DNA of 41,422 nucleotides from Syntrophomonadaceae bacterium (GTDB lineage: Bacteria > Bacillota > PH28-bin88). The stretch spans positions 1-41,422 of the forward strand of contig JAGXSE010000060.1 in NCBI GenBank assembly GCA_018333865.1, in the 5' to 3' direction. A program made the translations under genes and the position numbers. The notes under the pieces were generated by a model. It was not told where the DNA came from. It searched no databases and worked only from the letters and a program-made list of their open reading frames with translations. Shown here piece after piece: positions 1 to 9,299 of the stretch; position 1 is the first letter of the stretch, and each line of letters starts with the position of its first letter.

Positions 1-234
1 ACCATCAGCACTTCTGTCAGGCATGTGCTTATTATCACCACTGTTCAGTTTTCAAAGACCTGCTTTTTCTGCCTTGTCTTTTTCTACCTTGTCTCCTGAC
101 CTCAGGCTCTTATCCGCCCCGGCCAGCCTCTCTTTAGGCGACGTCTCCTATACTACCACGCCTGCCTCTTTTGTGTCAACTGCCTTTTTCTTCCCTCCTC
201 ACCAGCTTCTATATAACTGGCGAGTGACTTCTTA
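1..234 (-). promoter_or_regulatory. Probable rRNA operon leader (16S off left edge)
   Basis: Read on the minus strand, positions 40-60 give CTTTGAAAACTGAACAG, a phrase very common in Firmicutes just upstream of 16S rRNA genes. Together with the strong promoter at 235-264 this indicates that transcription runs leftwards into an rRNA operon lying off the window. No rRNA sequence itself is visible. Placing an rrn operon downstream of lysS agrees with gene order in several Clostridia. The call is an inference from the leader motif; the short plus-strand reading frames here look spurious. Confidence 0.6.
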
Positions 235-264
235 ACTATACCACATGTCCAACATCAAAGTCAA
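235..264 (-). promoter_or_regulatory. Sigma-A promoter of the presumed rRNA operon
   Basis: On the minus strand TTGACT (259-264) and TATAGT (235-240) are separated by 18 bp, each one base from the sigma-A consensus. It lies about 110 bp past the lysS stop codon and points away from lysS into the rRNA leader-like sequence. Confidence 0.65.
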
Positions 265-371
265 ACAAAATTCTTATGCTTTTTACAATATTATATGTCG
301 CTGGCGAATTTATATGCCCATTCTACAATACAGGATATTACACGACCCGTTATGGCATCTCAGCAGTTATC

Positions 372-1859
<1,488 letters not shown>

Positions 1860-1882
1860 TTAACTCCAAATACTTCCGTGCC

Positions 1883-1912
1883 AAAAAAAGGGGCGGTCAA
1901 AGAGACCGCCCC
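1883..1912 (-). terminator. Rho-independent terminator between greA and lysS
   Basis: A 9-bp perfect stem (GGGGCGGTC at 1890-1898 with GACCGCCCC at 1904-1912, loop 1899-1903) is followed on the minus strand by seven T residues (1889-1883). It ends or attenuates the greA transcript about 40 bp before lysS, so lysS may have its own promoter or depend on read-through. Confidence 0.8.
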
Positions 1913-2098
1913 CCCCCAAAAGCCGCTCACCCCATCTATCTCCTGCTGCTTGTTTGTTCCTGCCTCCTGCAAGGTAATGTCCCCAATAATGTACTCGGTG
2001 AGGGATAAAAATTACATTATAAATTAATGAAACATAAATTAATGAAACCGGGCATGAAATTCGCTTTCAGGCCAAATTAAATTTTAGAATATTAAATA

Positions 2099-2575
2099 CT
2101 AGGGCAGTATTTCAAGCAGCTCATACTTCAATAATCCCACCGGAACCAGGACCTCAACCACGGCGCCAATCCGCTGGCCCATAATAGCTTTGCCCACCGG
2201 AGATTCGTTGGATATCTTGGCAGCTGACGGGTCAGCCTCCATCGAGCCAACGATTACATATTCCAGAACATCCCCGCACTCTAAATCCTTAAGCACCACC
2301 TTTGAACCTAAGGACACCTTGCCGGTATCTAATCCAGTATCATCAATAATTCTGGCATTGCGCAGCTTTTTTTCCAAAGTAAGAATGCGTCCTTCGATAA
2401 ATGCCTGTTCATTCTTCGCGTCTTCATATTCCGAGTTTTCGCTAATATCACCGAACTCAATTGCCTGCTTAATTCTTTCTGCAACCTCTTTACGCCTAAC
2501 GGACTTCAGGTGCTCCAGTTCCTGCTCCAGCTTTCTTAAACCCTCAACCGTAAGCATTACTTCCTTTTCAGACAT
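2099..2575 (-). CDS. greA: Transcription elongation factor GreA
   Basis: Rescues backtracked RNA polymerase by stimulating cleavage of the nascent transcript. The 158-residue protein has the usual GreA length: an N-terminal antiparallel coiled coil (about 1-75) with the acidic tip DISENSEYEDAKNEQ, and a C-terminal FKBP-like domain with SPVGKAIMGQRIGAVVEV. The ATG at 2575 is preceded by AAAGGAGAG at good spacing; the reading frame extends ten codons further upstream without support. Confidence 0.97.
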   Translation of the reverse strand: MSEKEVMLTVEGLRKLEQELEHLKSVRRKEVAERIKQAIEFGDISENSEYEDAKNEQAFIEGRILTLEKKLRNARIIDDTGLDTGKVSLGSKVVLKDLECGDVLEYVIVGSMEADPSAAKISNESPVGKAIMGQRIGAVVEVLVPVGLLKYELLEILP

Positions 2576-2624
2576 GATAAGCTCTCCTTTAAGTTCTAAT
2601 CTCAAGTCGTTAACTCAATATATG

Positions 2625-2652
2625 ATATTAGCGGCCTTTTTATTCGGCACAA
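2625..2652 (-). promoter_or_regulatory. Candidate greA promoter
   Basis: Minus-strand TTGTGC (2647-2652) and TAATAT (2625-2630) are 16 bp apart, about 50 bp upstream of the greA start. The -35 box is moderate and the spacer slightly short. Confidence 0.4.
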
Positions 2653-2680
2653 AGCCGGCAAAAGGCTTGATGTACTATAA

Positions 2681-2712
2681 CAAGCACTGTCAACCAGGTT
2701 GAGCAGTGCTTG
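2681..2712. terminator. Large hairpin downstream of the COG5322 gene
   Basis: CAAGCACTG (2681-2689) and TCAACC (2690-2695) pair with GGTTGA (2697-2702) and CAGTGCTTG (2704-2712), giving a 15-bp stem with one bulged G and a one-base apex. There is no clear T tract on either strand. It lies in the gap between the three-gene operon and greA and probably acts as a terminator or mRNA-end stabiliser. Confidence 0.45.
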
Positions 2713-2809
2713 TCCGTCTCGTCAATATCTTCAAGGGTAATTATATAAACCTGTTCACCATTTGTCAAGAATGACTGAGATTTATTGGAAATAGAAACTT
2801 CAAATGGTT

Positions 2810-3976
2810 TTACAGGAGCGGATTTGGAGCGGTATTATTTTTCTGTTTCCCTTTTCCGGCAGCCGGGGCAAGGAAATTCACCGGCTGATGAAAATCATTC
2901 CCCTTGGACCCTAATTTTTTAGCCCGCTCCCGGATGGCGTCAATCTGTTCAGGGAGGATGGCCCGCTCAAAACTGCGGAAACCCGCTAGCTTAAAGCCAT
3001 GCTTTGCGGCCAGCCGCTCTGTTTCTTCTACCTGTTCCAGGCTCAGGTCTCTGCCGAGGGTAAAGTTTTCTAACCGTCCTTCCAGAGCCAGCATCATTGT
3101 TTCGGCCATACAGGCATAAGAAGTTTTCGGCGGGAAACCGAAATTAAAATTAAAGTTTACATTGCCCGGCACCTCTACCACACCGCCCTCGATCACCAAA
3201 ACGTCATCCCTGGTTTCTACCACTTTTTTAGATACATCCCTTGGTCTGGCAACATCACAAACTACGGCCCCCGGCAGCAAGTCTTCCGGCTCAATAACAG
3301 CCCCACCGTCAGAGGTAACTGTAATGATTATTTTAGCCCGGCGGATTGCCTCCTTAATGTTTCGGGTAACCTTTACAGCCAACCCGGTTTCTTCCATAAT
3401 CTTGGCTGCCAGCCGATCCAGCTTATCCTCACTGCGGGCCACCAGGGTAAGGTATTTTGTTTCTTTAGCCATCAGCCTGGCACAGACAGCGCCAATTGAT
3501 CCCGTAGCCCCAATAACAGCAATTTCCGCTTTTTCCAACTCTATTCCCATCATTTGGGCAGCTTTCCTGGTCCCCTCCATGGCAGTCGCCACAGTGTAGC
3601 TATTTCCAGTGGTAACTGCAATTCCAAGGTTTTTAGCCACTGTAACGCCTGCATCTCCCACCACCGAAGTCATCGCTCCCAAACCCAGGATTTGCGCTCC
3701 CAGTTTTTCTGCCAACCGGCCGGTCTTGATGATTTTTTGCAGCACATAGTCAGGTGGTAAATTTAGCATCTGCCGCGTTGTCAGAGGGCAGCCAACGAAC
3801 CAGCCTTCTATCTCGCTATGGGCGGATTTCACACCGGTAATATGAGAAACCTTGAGCGACGGTATGTATTTTACTGCCCCTTCAACCCAGCTATCCGGCA
3901 GCTTACTGGCGATTTTAAATTTGCGTGAGACATCAGAAATATCTATCGGGTGAATCATAAAGGCAAATTTATTCAT
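2810..3976 (-). CDS. Acyl-ACP-reductase-like NAD(P)-dependent dehydrogenase (COG5322 family)
   Basis: The 388-residue protein resembles the COG5322 'predicted amino acid dehydrogenase' group, which also contains cyanobacterial long-chain acyl-ACP reductase (AAR). Visible features are LGLGAMTSVVGDAG (about 97-110), VTTGNSYTVATAMEG (121-135), a Rossmann nucleotide-binding loop VIGATGSIGAVCARLM (154-169), VARPRDVSKKV, and YACMAETMMLALEG (287-300), where Cys289 lines up with the acylated cysteine of cyanobacterial AAR. It is the last gene of a three-gene unit with an HTH regulator and another dehydrogenase-like protein. The substrate is unknown: fatty aldehyde formation is possible, but Clostridial members are uncharacterised to my knowledge. 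The C-terminal tail after about 365 is basic and likely disordered. Confidence 0.75.
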   Translation of the reverse strand: MNKFAFMIHPIDISDVSRKFKIASKLPDSWVEGAVKYIPSLKVSHITGVKSAHSEIEGWFVGCPLTTRQMLNLPPDYVLQKIIKTGRLAEKLGAQILGLGAMTSVVGDAGVTVAKNLGIAVTTGNSYTVATAMEGTRKAAQMMGIELEKAEIAVIGATGSIGAVCARLMAKETKYLTLVARSEDKLDRLAAKIMEETGLAVKVTRNIKEAIRRAKIIITVTSDGGAVIEPEDLLPGAVVCDVARPRDVSKKVVETRDDVLVIEGGVVEVPGNVNFNFNFGFPPKTSYACMAETMMLALEGRLENFTLGRDLSLEQVEETERLAAKHGFKLAGFRSFERAILPEQIDAIRERAKKLGSKGNDFHQPVNFLAPAAGKGKQKNNTAPNPLL

Positions 3977-4030
3977 GCTGATTCCCTCCTGAACATAATA
4001 AAGAATACAAGTACTTAGCTTAAATTCGAT

Positions 4031-4933
4031 TCAGTTTAATTTTTCGATCCGGGGCTGCCAACCCATCTGATCAAGGAGTTGGATATATTCATCCACAGCA
4101 ATCTGTTCCGGTTTTTTACCCATGAGGGAAACCAACACTCCTTCCATTACATTGGTTCCAAAAGACCTGCCGTTTAGCTCCGGGGTTGTGGTCACCAGGG
4201 TTGCTATTCCCCTCTGACGCAAAAGATCTATATCTGCGGGGGTCACTGTGTTGGTTAAAATAGTTTTGCCCTTCAGAACATCAGGCAGATAGCGGCGAAT
4301 CAAGTGAAAATCCCCGGCAATAATGTCTGCTTCCTGGTAATATTTTTCATGTTTGGACAGAATGATCTCTTGCCGCTCTCCGGTTGGGTAAAGCCATGCA
4401 AAAGGCACCTGAGATACTACCGGCATTAAAAGCCTTGCAATAACACCGATTGTAGCAAGGCTACGAATAGGGATCGGCAACCCCAACACAAAAATCAGGT
4501 CTCCAAATACCACAGCAGCACCTGTATCAACCAGGGCCTCGGCCATCCCAAATCTGTCCACCGCACTGACCACAAGAACTTTTTTGTCCTTAAATTGTAT
4601 CCCTTGCTGCTCTGCCAAATAGCTGACTACCCTGCGCTCCAGGGTGTTTTTTAGCCCGCTGCCGTCAACGACAGGAGTAATCTTCGCTGCTTCGACTATT
4701 CTCTTTGCATCCCGCAGCACATAGCGGCGATTGCCCGCATAAACATAAAGATCTGTGCCACCTAAGCCGAAAGCGTCTACCTGACCATCGAGTTCTTTAA
4801 TCATCGCAATGGCCTTACCCATATCTCCATCGGTACCCCGGCGCTCGATGGCAAATTTTTGGCCTAAAATCTCCGTCTCAACATTATGGTCTCGTTTGGA
4901 AGACCCCAAACTAACACTGACAACCCTCTTCAC
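4031..4933 (-). CDS. Conserved protein of the family usually annotated 'quinate 5-dehydrogenase'
   Basis: The 300-residue protein begins MKRVVSVSLGSSKRDH and has alpha/beta character: FGLGGTDLYVYAG (about 56-68), a central glycine-poor Rossmann-like strand KKVLVVSAVDRFGMAEAL, and a hydrophobic segment LPIPIRSLATIGVIARLLMPV. Databases commonly label such proteins quinate/shikimate dehydrogenase, but I see no convincing shikimate-dehydrogenase active-site signature, so the function stays open. Its start overlaps the end of the upstream HTH gene by 23 nt, and the COG5322 gene follows after 54 bp, so the three are probably co-transcribed. Confidence 0.6.
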   Translation of the reverse strand: MKRVVSVSLGSSKRDHNVETEILGQKFAIERRGTDGDMGKAIAMIKELDGQVDAFGLGGTDLYVYAGNRRYVLRDAKRIVEAAKITPVVDGSGLKNTLERRVVSYLAEQQGIQFKDKKVLVVSAVDRFGMAEALVDTGAAVVFGDLIFVLGLPIPIRSLATIGVIARLLMPVVSQVPFAWLYPTGERQEIILSKHEKYYQEADIIAGDFHLIRRYLPDVLKGKTILTNTVTPADIDLLRQRGIATLVTTTPELNGRSFGTNVMEGVLVSLMGKKPEQIAVDEYIQLLDQMGWQPRIEKLN

Positions 4934-5477
4934 AGGCCAATTCTCCTTTCTCCCTTGTAATAAGGGAACGAATTAACCTTGCCAGGGCTTCCGGGTCAAC
5001 ATGCACATCTCCCGCTATGGGAGACTGACCCAACTCAACTCCAACTACTTCCCGATCAAGCAAGGCTTCGCTTAACCTGATCCGATAATTTGAACCAAGC
5101 ACCACCACCACATCATGGGAGCGGATTCTGGCGACCAACTCCATCAAGTGGTTCATAAAATCCAAACCGTTTTGATTGCGGGCATATTCCCATCGTTCCT
5201 GATCCGTCATCAAAAACCAGAAGTCTACCCCTTCTCTAGCCAACATATCAACCAGTTCCCTTTTATTTTCCACCGGGAAACCTACGACTGCCACTTTATT
5301 TCCCTTGCGGACTTCTCCTATTTTTTCCAGCCTCGAAATAAAGGTTCTGTCCAAATTCAGACGGTTAGCAACTTCTTGCTGAGAAAAACCCCTCAGCCTG
5401 AGTTCCACTATTTGATCAATAATGTTATTGATTTTGTTGCGGCTGATCAATTTTTCTCCGATTCTTTGCAGCTCCAT
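4911..5477 (-). CDS. HTH transcriptional regulator
   Basis: The 188-residue protein carries an N-terminal helix-turn-helix at about 20-52 (RLRGFSQQEVANRLNLDRTF followed by ISRLEKIG), typical of sigma-70 region 4 or XRE-like readers. An alpha/beta domain (about 60-175) follows with VAVVGFPVENK and VVVVLGSNYRIRLSEALL. A Cys pair ends the protein (CEEGCQC). It is first in the operon and has repeated TGTGnACA motifs at its own promoter, so autoregulation and control of the two dehydrogenase-like genes is a reasonable inference. The ligand is unknown. Confidence 0.75.
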   Translation of the reverse strand: MELQRIGEKLISRNKINNIIDQIVELRLRGFSQQEVANRLNLDRTFISRLEKIGEVRKGNKVAVVGFPVENKRELVDMLAREGVDFWFLMTDQERWEYARNQNGLDFMNHLMELVARIRSHDVVVVLGSNYRIRLSEALLDREVVGVELGQSPIAGDVHVDPEALARLIRSLITREKGELACEEGCQC

Positions 5478-5493
5478 CTATTCACCCCCATAA

Positions 5494-5547
5494 TGTGCAC
5501 AATTCTGTGAACATCCTCATGTTACCAAATAGTTTATCTTTTTGCAA
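5494..5547 (-). promoter_or_regulatory. Promoter and candidate operator of the HTH-dehydrogenase operon
   Basis: Minus-strand TTGCAA (5542-5547) and TAACAT (5519-5524) are 17 bp apart, a good sigma-A promoter. Just downstream, overlapping the transcription start area, are two direct copies TGTGCACA (5494-5501) and TGTGAACA (5506-5513), 12 bp apart. A half-palindromic ATGTTAC (5519-5525) overlaps the -10 box. The layout suits a repressor encoded by the first gene. Confidence 0.6.
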
Positions 5548-5573
5548 GTCCGGAGAAAACCCTCGGTTTCAAT

Positions 5574-5597
5574 AAAAAAAGCCCAAACTGGGCTTTT
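5574..5597. terminator. Bidirectional terminator after dusB
   Basis: GCCCA (5581-5585) and TGGGC (5589-5593) form a small stem flanked by seven A and five T residues, which extend it by A-T pairing and provide a T tract on both strands. It separates dusB from the HTH operon. Confidence 0.75.
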
Positions 5598-5637
5598 TAA
5601 TCGAAACTCAAATGACTTTATCAACTCCATTCCCTGA

Positions 5638-6603
5638 TCACATAAGCTCTTTCAAACAAGTCAGCAGGAGATGCTCTATCTCTTTCATTTCGGTCAGTTG
5701 GTTTATCTGGTCCCTGATGCGGGCGGCGCCCCGCAGCCCTTTAAGGTACCACGCCAGATGCTTCCGCATTTCCCGCACACCAGTCCATTCCCCCTTAAAT
5801 TCCACTGCCATTTTGAGGTGGCGGAGGGCCATTTGAATTCGCTCCACATCTGAGGGTGGGGGCACCTTTTCTCCGCGCTCAATCATAGCTGCCGTCCGGT
5901 GAAAAATCCAGGGGTTTCCCATGCTGCCCCGCCCGATCATTACTCCGGCACAGCCTGTCGCAGAGAGCATTCGCACCGCATCCTCAGGTGTAAAGATATC
6001 CCCGTTGCCGATTACCGGCACATCCACCGCTTCAACTACCTGGCGGATGATCCCCCAGTCAGCCTGCCCACTGTAAAACTGCGTGCGGGTACGGCCATGG
6101 ACAGTCACTGCGGAGGCTCCGTTTTTTGCCACCAGCCTGGCTATCTCTACCCCGTTAACACTGCTCTCATCCCAGCCCCGCCTTATTTTCACGGTTACCG
6201 GAACTTTCACTGCCTTAACCACAGAGTAGACAATTGCTGCCGCCAGGTCAGGGTCCCGCATTAAAGCAGCTCCCTCCCTGTTTTTGACAATTTTCGGCGT
6301 AGGACATCCCATATTGATATCAATCAAATGCGCCCCATTTTGTTCCACCAGCTCTGCTGCGGCAGCCATTTCTTCCGGATCAGAACCAAAAATCTGAACG
6401 GCTATCGGGCCTGTTTCTCCCGCTAAATCAAGGAGCAGCCTTGTCCGCTGGTTATTAAACAAGAGGGCTTTATCGCTGATCATTTCACTAAAGATCAGTC
6501 CACATCCTGCCTCTTTCGCCAGCATCCGGAAGGCCTTATCGCTGATACCAGCCATCGGGGCAGACACAATCCTGTTTGGGATCAGCACATTACCAATCTG
6601 CAT
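5638..6603 (-). CDS. dusB: tRNA-dihydrouridine synthase (DusB type)
   Basis: FMN enzyme that reduces specific uridines in tRNA to dihydrouridine using NADPH. The 321-residue length fits bacterial DusB. Family motifs are NRIVSAPMAGISD at the N-terminus, DINMGCPTPKIVKNREGAALM with the catalytic Cys100, KIRRGWDESSVN, HGRTRTQFYSGQADWG, VIGNGDIFTPEDA and GVMIGRGSMGNPWIF, all part of the FMN-binding TIM barrel. The C-terminal 80 residues form the helical tRNA-binding domain. It lies 47 bp behind coaX, probably in one transcript, and is closed by the terminator at 5574-5597. Confidence 0.95.
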   Translation of the reverse strand: MQIGNVLIPNRIVSAPMAGISDKAFRMLAKEAGCGLIFSEMISDKALLFNNQRTRLLLDLAGETGPIAVQIFGSDPEEMAAAAELVEQNGAHLIDINMGCPTPKIVKNREGAALMRDPDLAAAIVYSVVKAVKVPVTVKIRRGWDESSVNGVEIARLVAKNGASAVTVHGRTRTQFYSGQADWGIIRQVVEAVDVPVIGNGDIFTPEDAVRMLSATGCAGVMIGRGSMGNPWIFHRTAAMIERGEKVPPPSDVERIQMALRHLKMAVEFKGEWTGVREMRKHLAWYLKGLRGAARIRDQINQLTEMKEIEHLLLTCLKELM

Positions 6604-6650
6604 TAATAATATTCCGCCTCATGCATGTTTTCCTTTGAAAGCACCCCAGA

Positions 6651-7436
6651 TTATTTTTCATCCAAAGGGCGCATGGTATTCCGTTTGTAAATAATCCTTA
6701 AACCTTCCAGAGTAAGAAAGGGGTCCACCTTATTGATAGCCGGGCTTTCCGGTCCAATTAGCTTTGCCAGGCCTCCGGTAGCTACTACAAAAGCACTGCC
6801 GCCCAGTTCAGCTTTCATCCGCGCAACAATCCCTTCCAACTGCCCGACAAACCCAAAAATGATGCCAGCCTGCATAGCAGATACCGTATTTTTGCCAATT
6901 ACATATTTGGGGCGGGCCAATTCTACCCGGGGTAGTTTAGCCGCATGCAGAAAAAGAGCTTCCATGGAAATCCCTATCCCTGGGGCAATGGCCCCCCCCA
7001 AGTATTCCCCATCACCGGAAATGGCATCGAAAGTGGTAGCCGTGCCAAAATCAACTGCCACAACTGGGCCACCATATAATTCATAGGCGGCGACCGCGTT
7101 GACAATCCGGTCTGCCCCAACCTCTTTGGGATTATCAAACCTGATGGGCATGCCTGTTTTTACTCCCGGACCAATGACCAGAGGCTCCACCCGAAAATAA
7201 CGCCGGGAAGCTGTCTCCAGGATCGGAGTCAGCGGCGGAACTACGGATGAAATTGCTATACCATTTACCATTGACATTGCCAGGCCATAGTAATCGAACA
7301 GTTGCTTAAACAGCATCCCTAACTCATCGGCTGTTCTTTGCCGGTCCGTGGAAACCCGCCAATTTACGGCTAGCTTTTCTCCCTCGTAGACCCCCAGTAC
7401 GATATTGGTATTGCCAACGTCAATCACCAAAAGCAT
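6651..7436 (-). CDS. coaX: Type III pantothenate kinase
   Basis: First step of coenzyme A synthesis, phosphorylating pantothenate with ATP. The 261-residue protein shows the ASKHA-fold signatures of Coa[19 protein letters not shown] at the N-terminus (phosphate-binding loop, Asp6), [13 protein letters not shown] (pantothenate pocket), [12 protein letters not shown] (second phosphate loop) and [11 protein letters not shown]. Type III enzymes need a monovalent cation and are not feedback-inhibited by CoA, as known for the family. It sits between bioY and dusB. Confidence 0.96.
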   Translation of the reverse strand: MLLVIDVGNTNIVLGVYEGEKLAVNWRVSTDRQRTADELGMLFKQLFDYYGLAMSMVNGIAISSVVPPLTPILETASRRYFRVEPLVIGPGVKTGMPIRFDNPKEVGADRIVNAVAAYELYGGPVVAVDFGTATTFDAISGDGEYLGGAIAPGIGISMEALFLHAAKLPRVELARPKYVIGKNTVSAMQAGIIFGFVGQLEGIVARMKAELGGSAFVVATGGLAKLIGPESPAINKVDPFLTLEGLRIIYKRNTMRPLDEK

Positions 7437-7507
7437 AACAACATCCCCTCTCCGGTGGCTAAATCTGGCTTGATTCTAGCATGTCCGCAGCCCTTTGGGA
7501 AGATTAA

Positions 7508-8068
7508 CTAGGCTCTGGCGGAACTTTCCGGCAGCAATCCGGCGGCAAGAAGAGAACGGCGGACAGAAATGGCTACTCCAGCTGCCAGGATTATCTTCAG
7601 GCCATCTAAAGGAATAAAGGGGATTACCCCCAGCATCACTGCCTTTTCCATTGGCCATCCCAGTACCAGGGCCAGTTGAATCGCTCCCAGGGTATAAGCA
7701 ATGACCAGGCTTGCCACCATGCCTGTTAACATCCGCCCGTAACCGGCTCCTTTACTGTTCTCGACAATTTTGCCTAAAATATAAGCACCCACAACAAACC
7801 CAAACAAGTAACCGCCTGTATGGCCAATAAGCACACCAATCCCGGCTTTGGCCTGGGCAAATACTGGCAAGCCGATCGCTCCTAAAAGCAAATACACTAC
7901 CATCGACATGGCCCCTAACTTGCTGCCAAGAATTGCTCCGGCCAAAAAAACGGCAAAGGTCTGCCCGGTGAGGGGCACCGGAGAAAAAGGCACCGGAATG
8001 GATACTTGGGCTAACACTGAGGTAATCGCTGCAAACAACGCCACCAAAATTAGAGATCGCAGTTTCAT
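7508..8068 (-). CDS. bioY: Biotin transporter substrate-binding (S) component BioY
   Basis: Integral membrane protein of 186 residues with about six hydrophobic segments. It shows the BioY pattern: IPVPFSPVPLTGQTFAVFLAGAILG after the first helix, then GLPVFAQAKAGIGVLIGHTGGYLFGF. Energy-coupling-factor S components bind biotin and normally use a shared EcfA/A'/T module; none is in this window. A classical BirA operator lies directly upstream, so expression should fall when biotin is plentiful. A start at ATG 8068 gives a normal N-terminus. Confidence 0.95.
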   Translation of the reverse strand: MKLRSLILVALFAAITSVLAQVSIPVPFSPVPLTGQTFAVFLAGAILGSKLGAMSMVVYLLLGAIGLPVFAQAKAGIGVLIGHTGGYLFGFVVGAYILGKIVENSKGAGYGRMLTGMVASLVIAYTLGAIQLALVLGWPMEKAVMLGVIPFIPLDGLKIILAAGVAISVRRSLLAAGLLPESSARA

Positions 8069-8110
8069 CTTTCAAAACTCCCTTGTTTAAATTTAGCATG
8101 TCATGTTTTC

Positions 8111-8138
8111 GTTAACCAACAAGGCTTTCCTGGTTAAC
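8111..8138. promoter_or_regulatory. BirA operator upstream of bioY
   Basis: GTTAACC (8111-8117), a 14-bp spacer, then GGTTAAC (8132-8138). This perfect inverted repeat matches the known Firmicutes BirA box architecture. It lies 43-70 bp upstream of the bioY start. The cognate repressor gene birA is immediately upstream, completing a biotin-sensing circuit. Confidence 0.9.
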
Positions 8139-8175
8139 AATTAGTCTGCAAAAAAATTCCCCCGAACAAGTTCTC

Positions 8176-9150
8176 TTACCCCTCGGCCCTTAATGTGACG
8201 TCCCCCGCATAGAAACTCTTTATCCCCACCTCCCCTGCTACCAATAGGGCTCCGTTATCGTCAATATCCAGGGCAATTCCGGAAAACTGCCCCTCGGGAG
8301 CTTTAACCTGGACTGGCCTGCCTAGAGTAACATTCATTTTTTTCCAGGCGTCCTTGATCGGATTAAACCCCTGGTTTAAATAGGAGAAGTAAAACGCCTC
8401 CATATGGGCCAGCAGGCTTTGAGTCAATAGCACCCTGGAGAAAGGCTGCCCTCTTTCGATAGCCAGGGAAGTTGCTGTAGTATATAGATCTGGGAGCAAG
8501 TCCTCTATGGAAAGGTTAACATTTAACCCAATTCCAACAATCCCATAATGGATTCGTTCCGTTTCCGCCTTTAACTCTGTTAAAATTCCGCATACTTTCT
8601 TGCCGTTAACCAGGATGTCATTCGGCCACTTGATGCCGGGCTTTAAACCGCTCACTTTTTCAATCGCATTCGCCGCAGCCACAGCCGCCACCATGGTCAG
8701 GTGTGGCGCCCTTGACGGCTGAATGGCCGGCCTAAGTATGATGGAAATCAATATTCCCTTGCCGGCAGGTGAATGCCAGTGGCGACCCATCCGGCCCTTT
8801 CCGCCTGTCTGGCTATCGGCCAGCACTACAGTACCTTCTTCCGCTCCTTTCTCCGCCAAGCGACGGGCCTCCTCATTGGTTGAAACAACTTCCGCAAAAT
8901 AACAGACTGACTGGCCAAGCTTGCCCGCATTCCACCCTGCGGATATCTCTTCAGGGTAAAGCTTATCCGGAACAGCCAACAGGCAATGGCCTCTCCGGGG
9001 CTGGGAATCAATCTGATATCCTGCTTCTCTTAAAGATTGGATGTGCTTCCATACAGCCGTCCGGCTGACCCCCAGCCGGCGGCTCAGTTCTTCTCCGGAC
9101 AGGTATTCTCCACTGCTCTGCCGCAACAAGGCTAGAATGTCTTTTTTCAA
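8176..9150 (-). CDS. birA: Bifunctional biotin-[acetyl-CoA-carboxylase] ligase / biotin repressor
   Basis: Attaches biotin to carrier proteins and, as a biotinyl-AMP-bound dimer, represses biotin genes. The 324-residue protein has an N-terminal winged helix (about 1-65, SGEELSRRLGVSRTAVWKHI), a central ligase domain with GGKGRMGRHWHSPAGKG and KWPNDILVNGKKVCGILTE, and a C-terminal SH3-like domain (about 275-324). The start is TTG at 9150, set by AGGAGG 7 nt upstream. Having the DNA-binding domain fits the BirA box in front of bioY. It has its own strong promoter. Confidence 0.96.
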   Translation of the reverse strand: MKKDILALLRQSSGEYLSGEELSRRLGVSRTAVWKHIQSLREAGYQIDSQPRRGHCLLAVPDKLYPEEISAGWNAGKLGQSVCYFAEVVSTNEEARRLAEKGAEEGTVVLADSQTGGKGRMGRHWHSPAGKGILISIILRPAIQPSRAPHLTMVAAVAAANAIEKVSGLKPGIKWPNDILVNGKKVCGILTELKAETERIHYGIVGIGLNVNLSIEDLLPDLYTTATSLAIERGQPFSRVLLTQSLLAHMEAFYFSYLNQGFNPIKDAWKKMNVTLGRPVQVKAPEGQFSGIALDIDDNGALLVAGEVGIKSFYAGDVTLRAEG

Positions 9151-9200
9151 TCCAGTTCCTCCTGCCCAAAATGGATAACACTGCCAACTTCTCGACCAAT

Positions 9201-9229
9201 ATTCTAAGACACTACACCTTGATTGTCAA
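9201..9229 (-). promoter_or_regulatory. Sigma-A promoter of birA
   Basis: Minus-strand TTGACA (9224-9229), a perfect -35 box, and TAGAAT (9201-9206) are separated by 17 bp. The start site would lie about 45 bp before the birA TTG codon. No BirA box is visible here, so birA itself may be constitutive. Confidence 0.75.
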
Positions 9230-9299
9230 TATAGTCACGAATTATAGTTGACGATCCAGCTTCTGGCTACCGCCCTGAAAGCGCTCAGGGCTGCTATGA

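Noticed and set aside
9267-9287. GCCCTGA/TCAGGGC hairpin just after the D-aminoacylase-like gene
   Set aside because: It has no T tract on the minus strand and a large loop, so I could not support it as a terminator.
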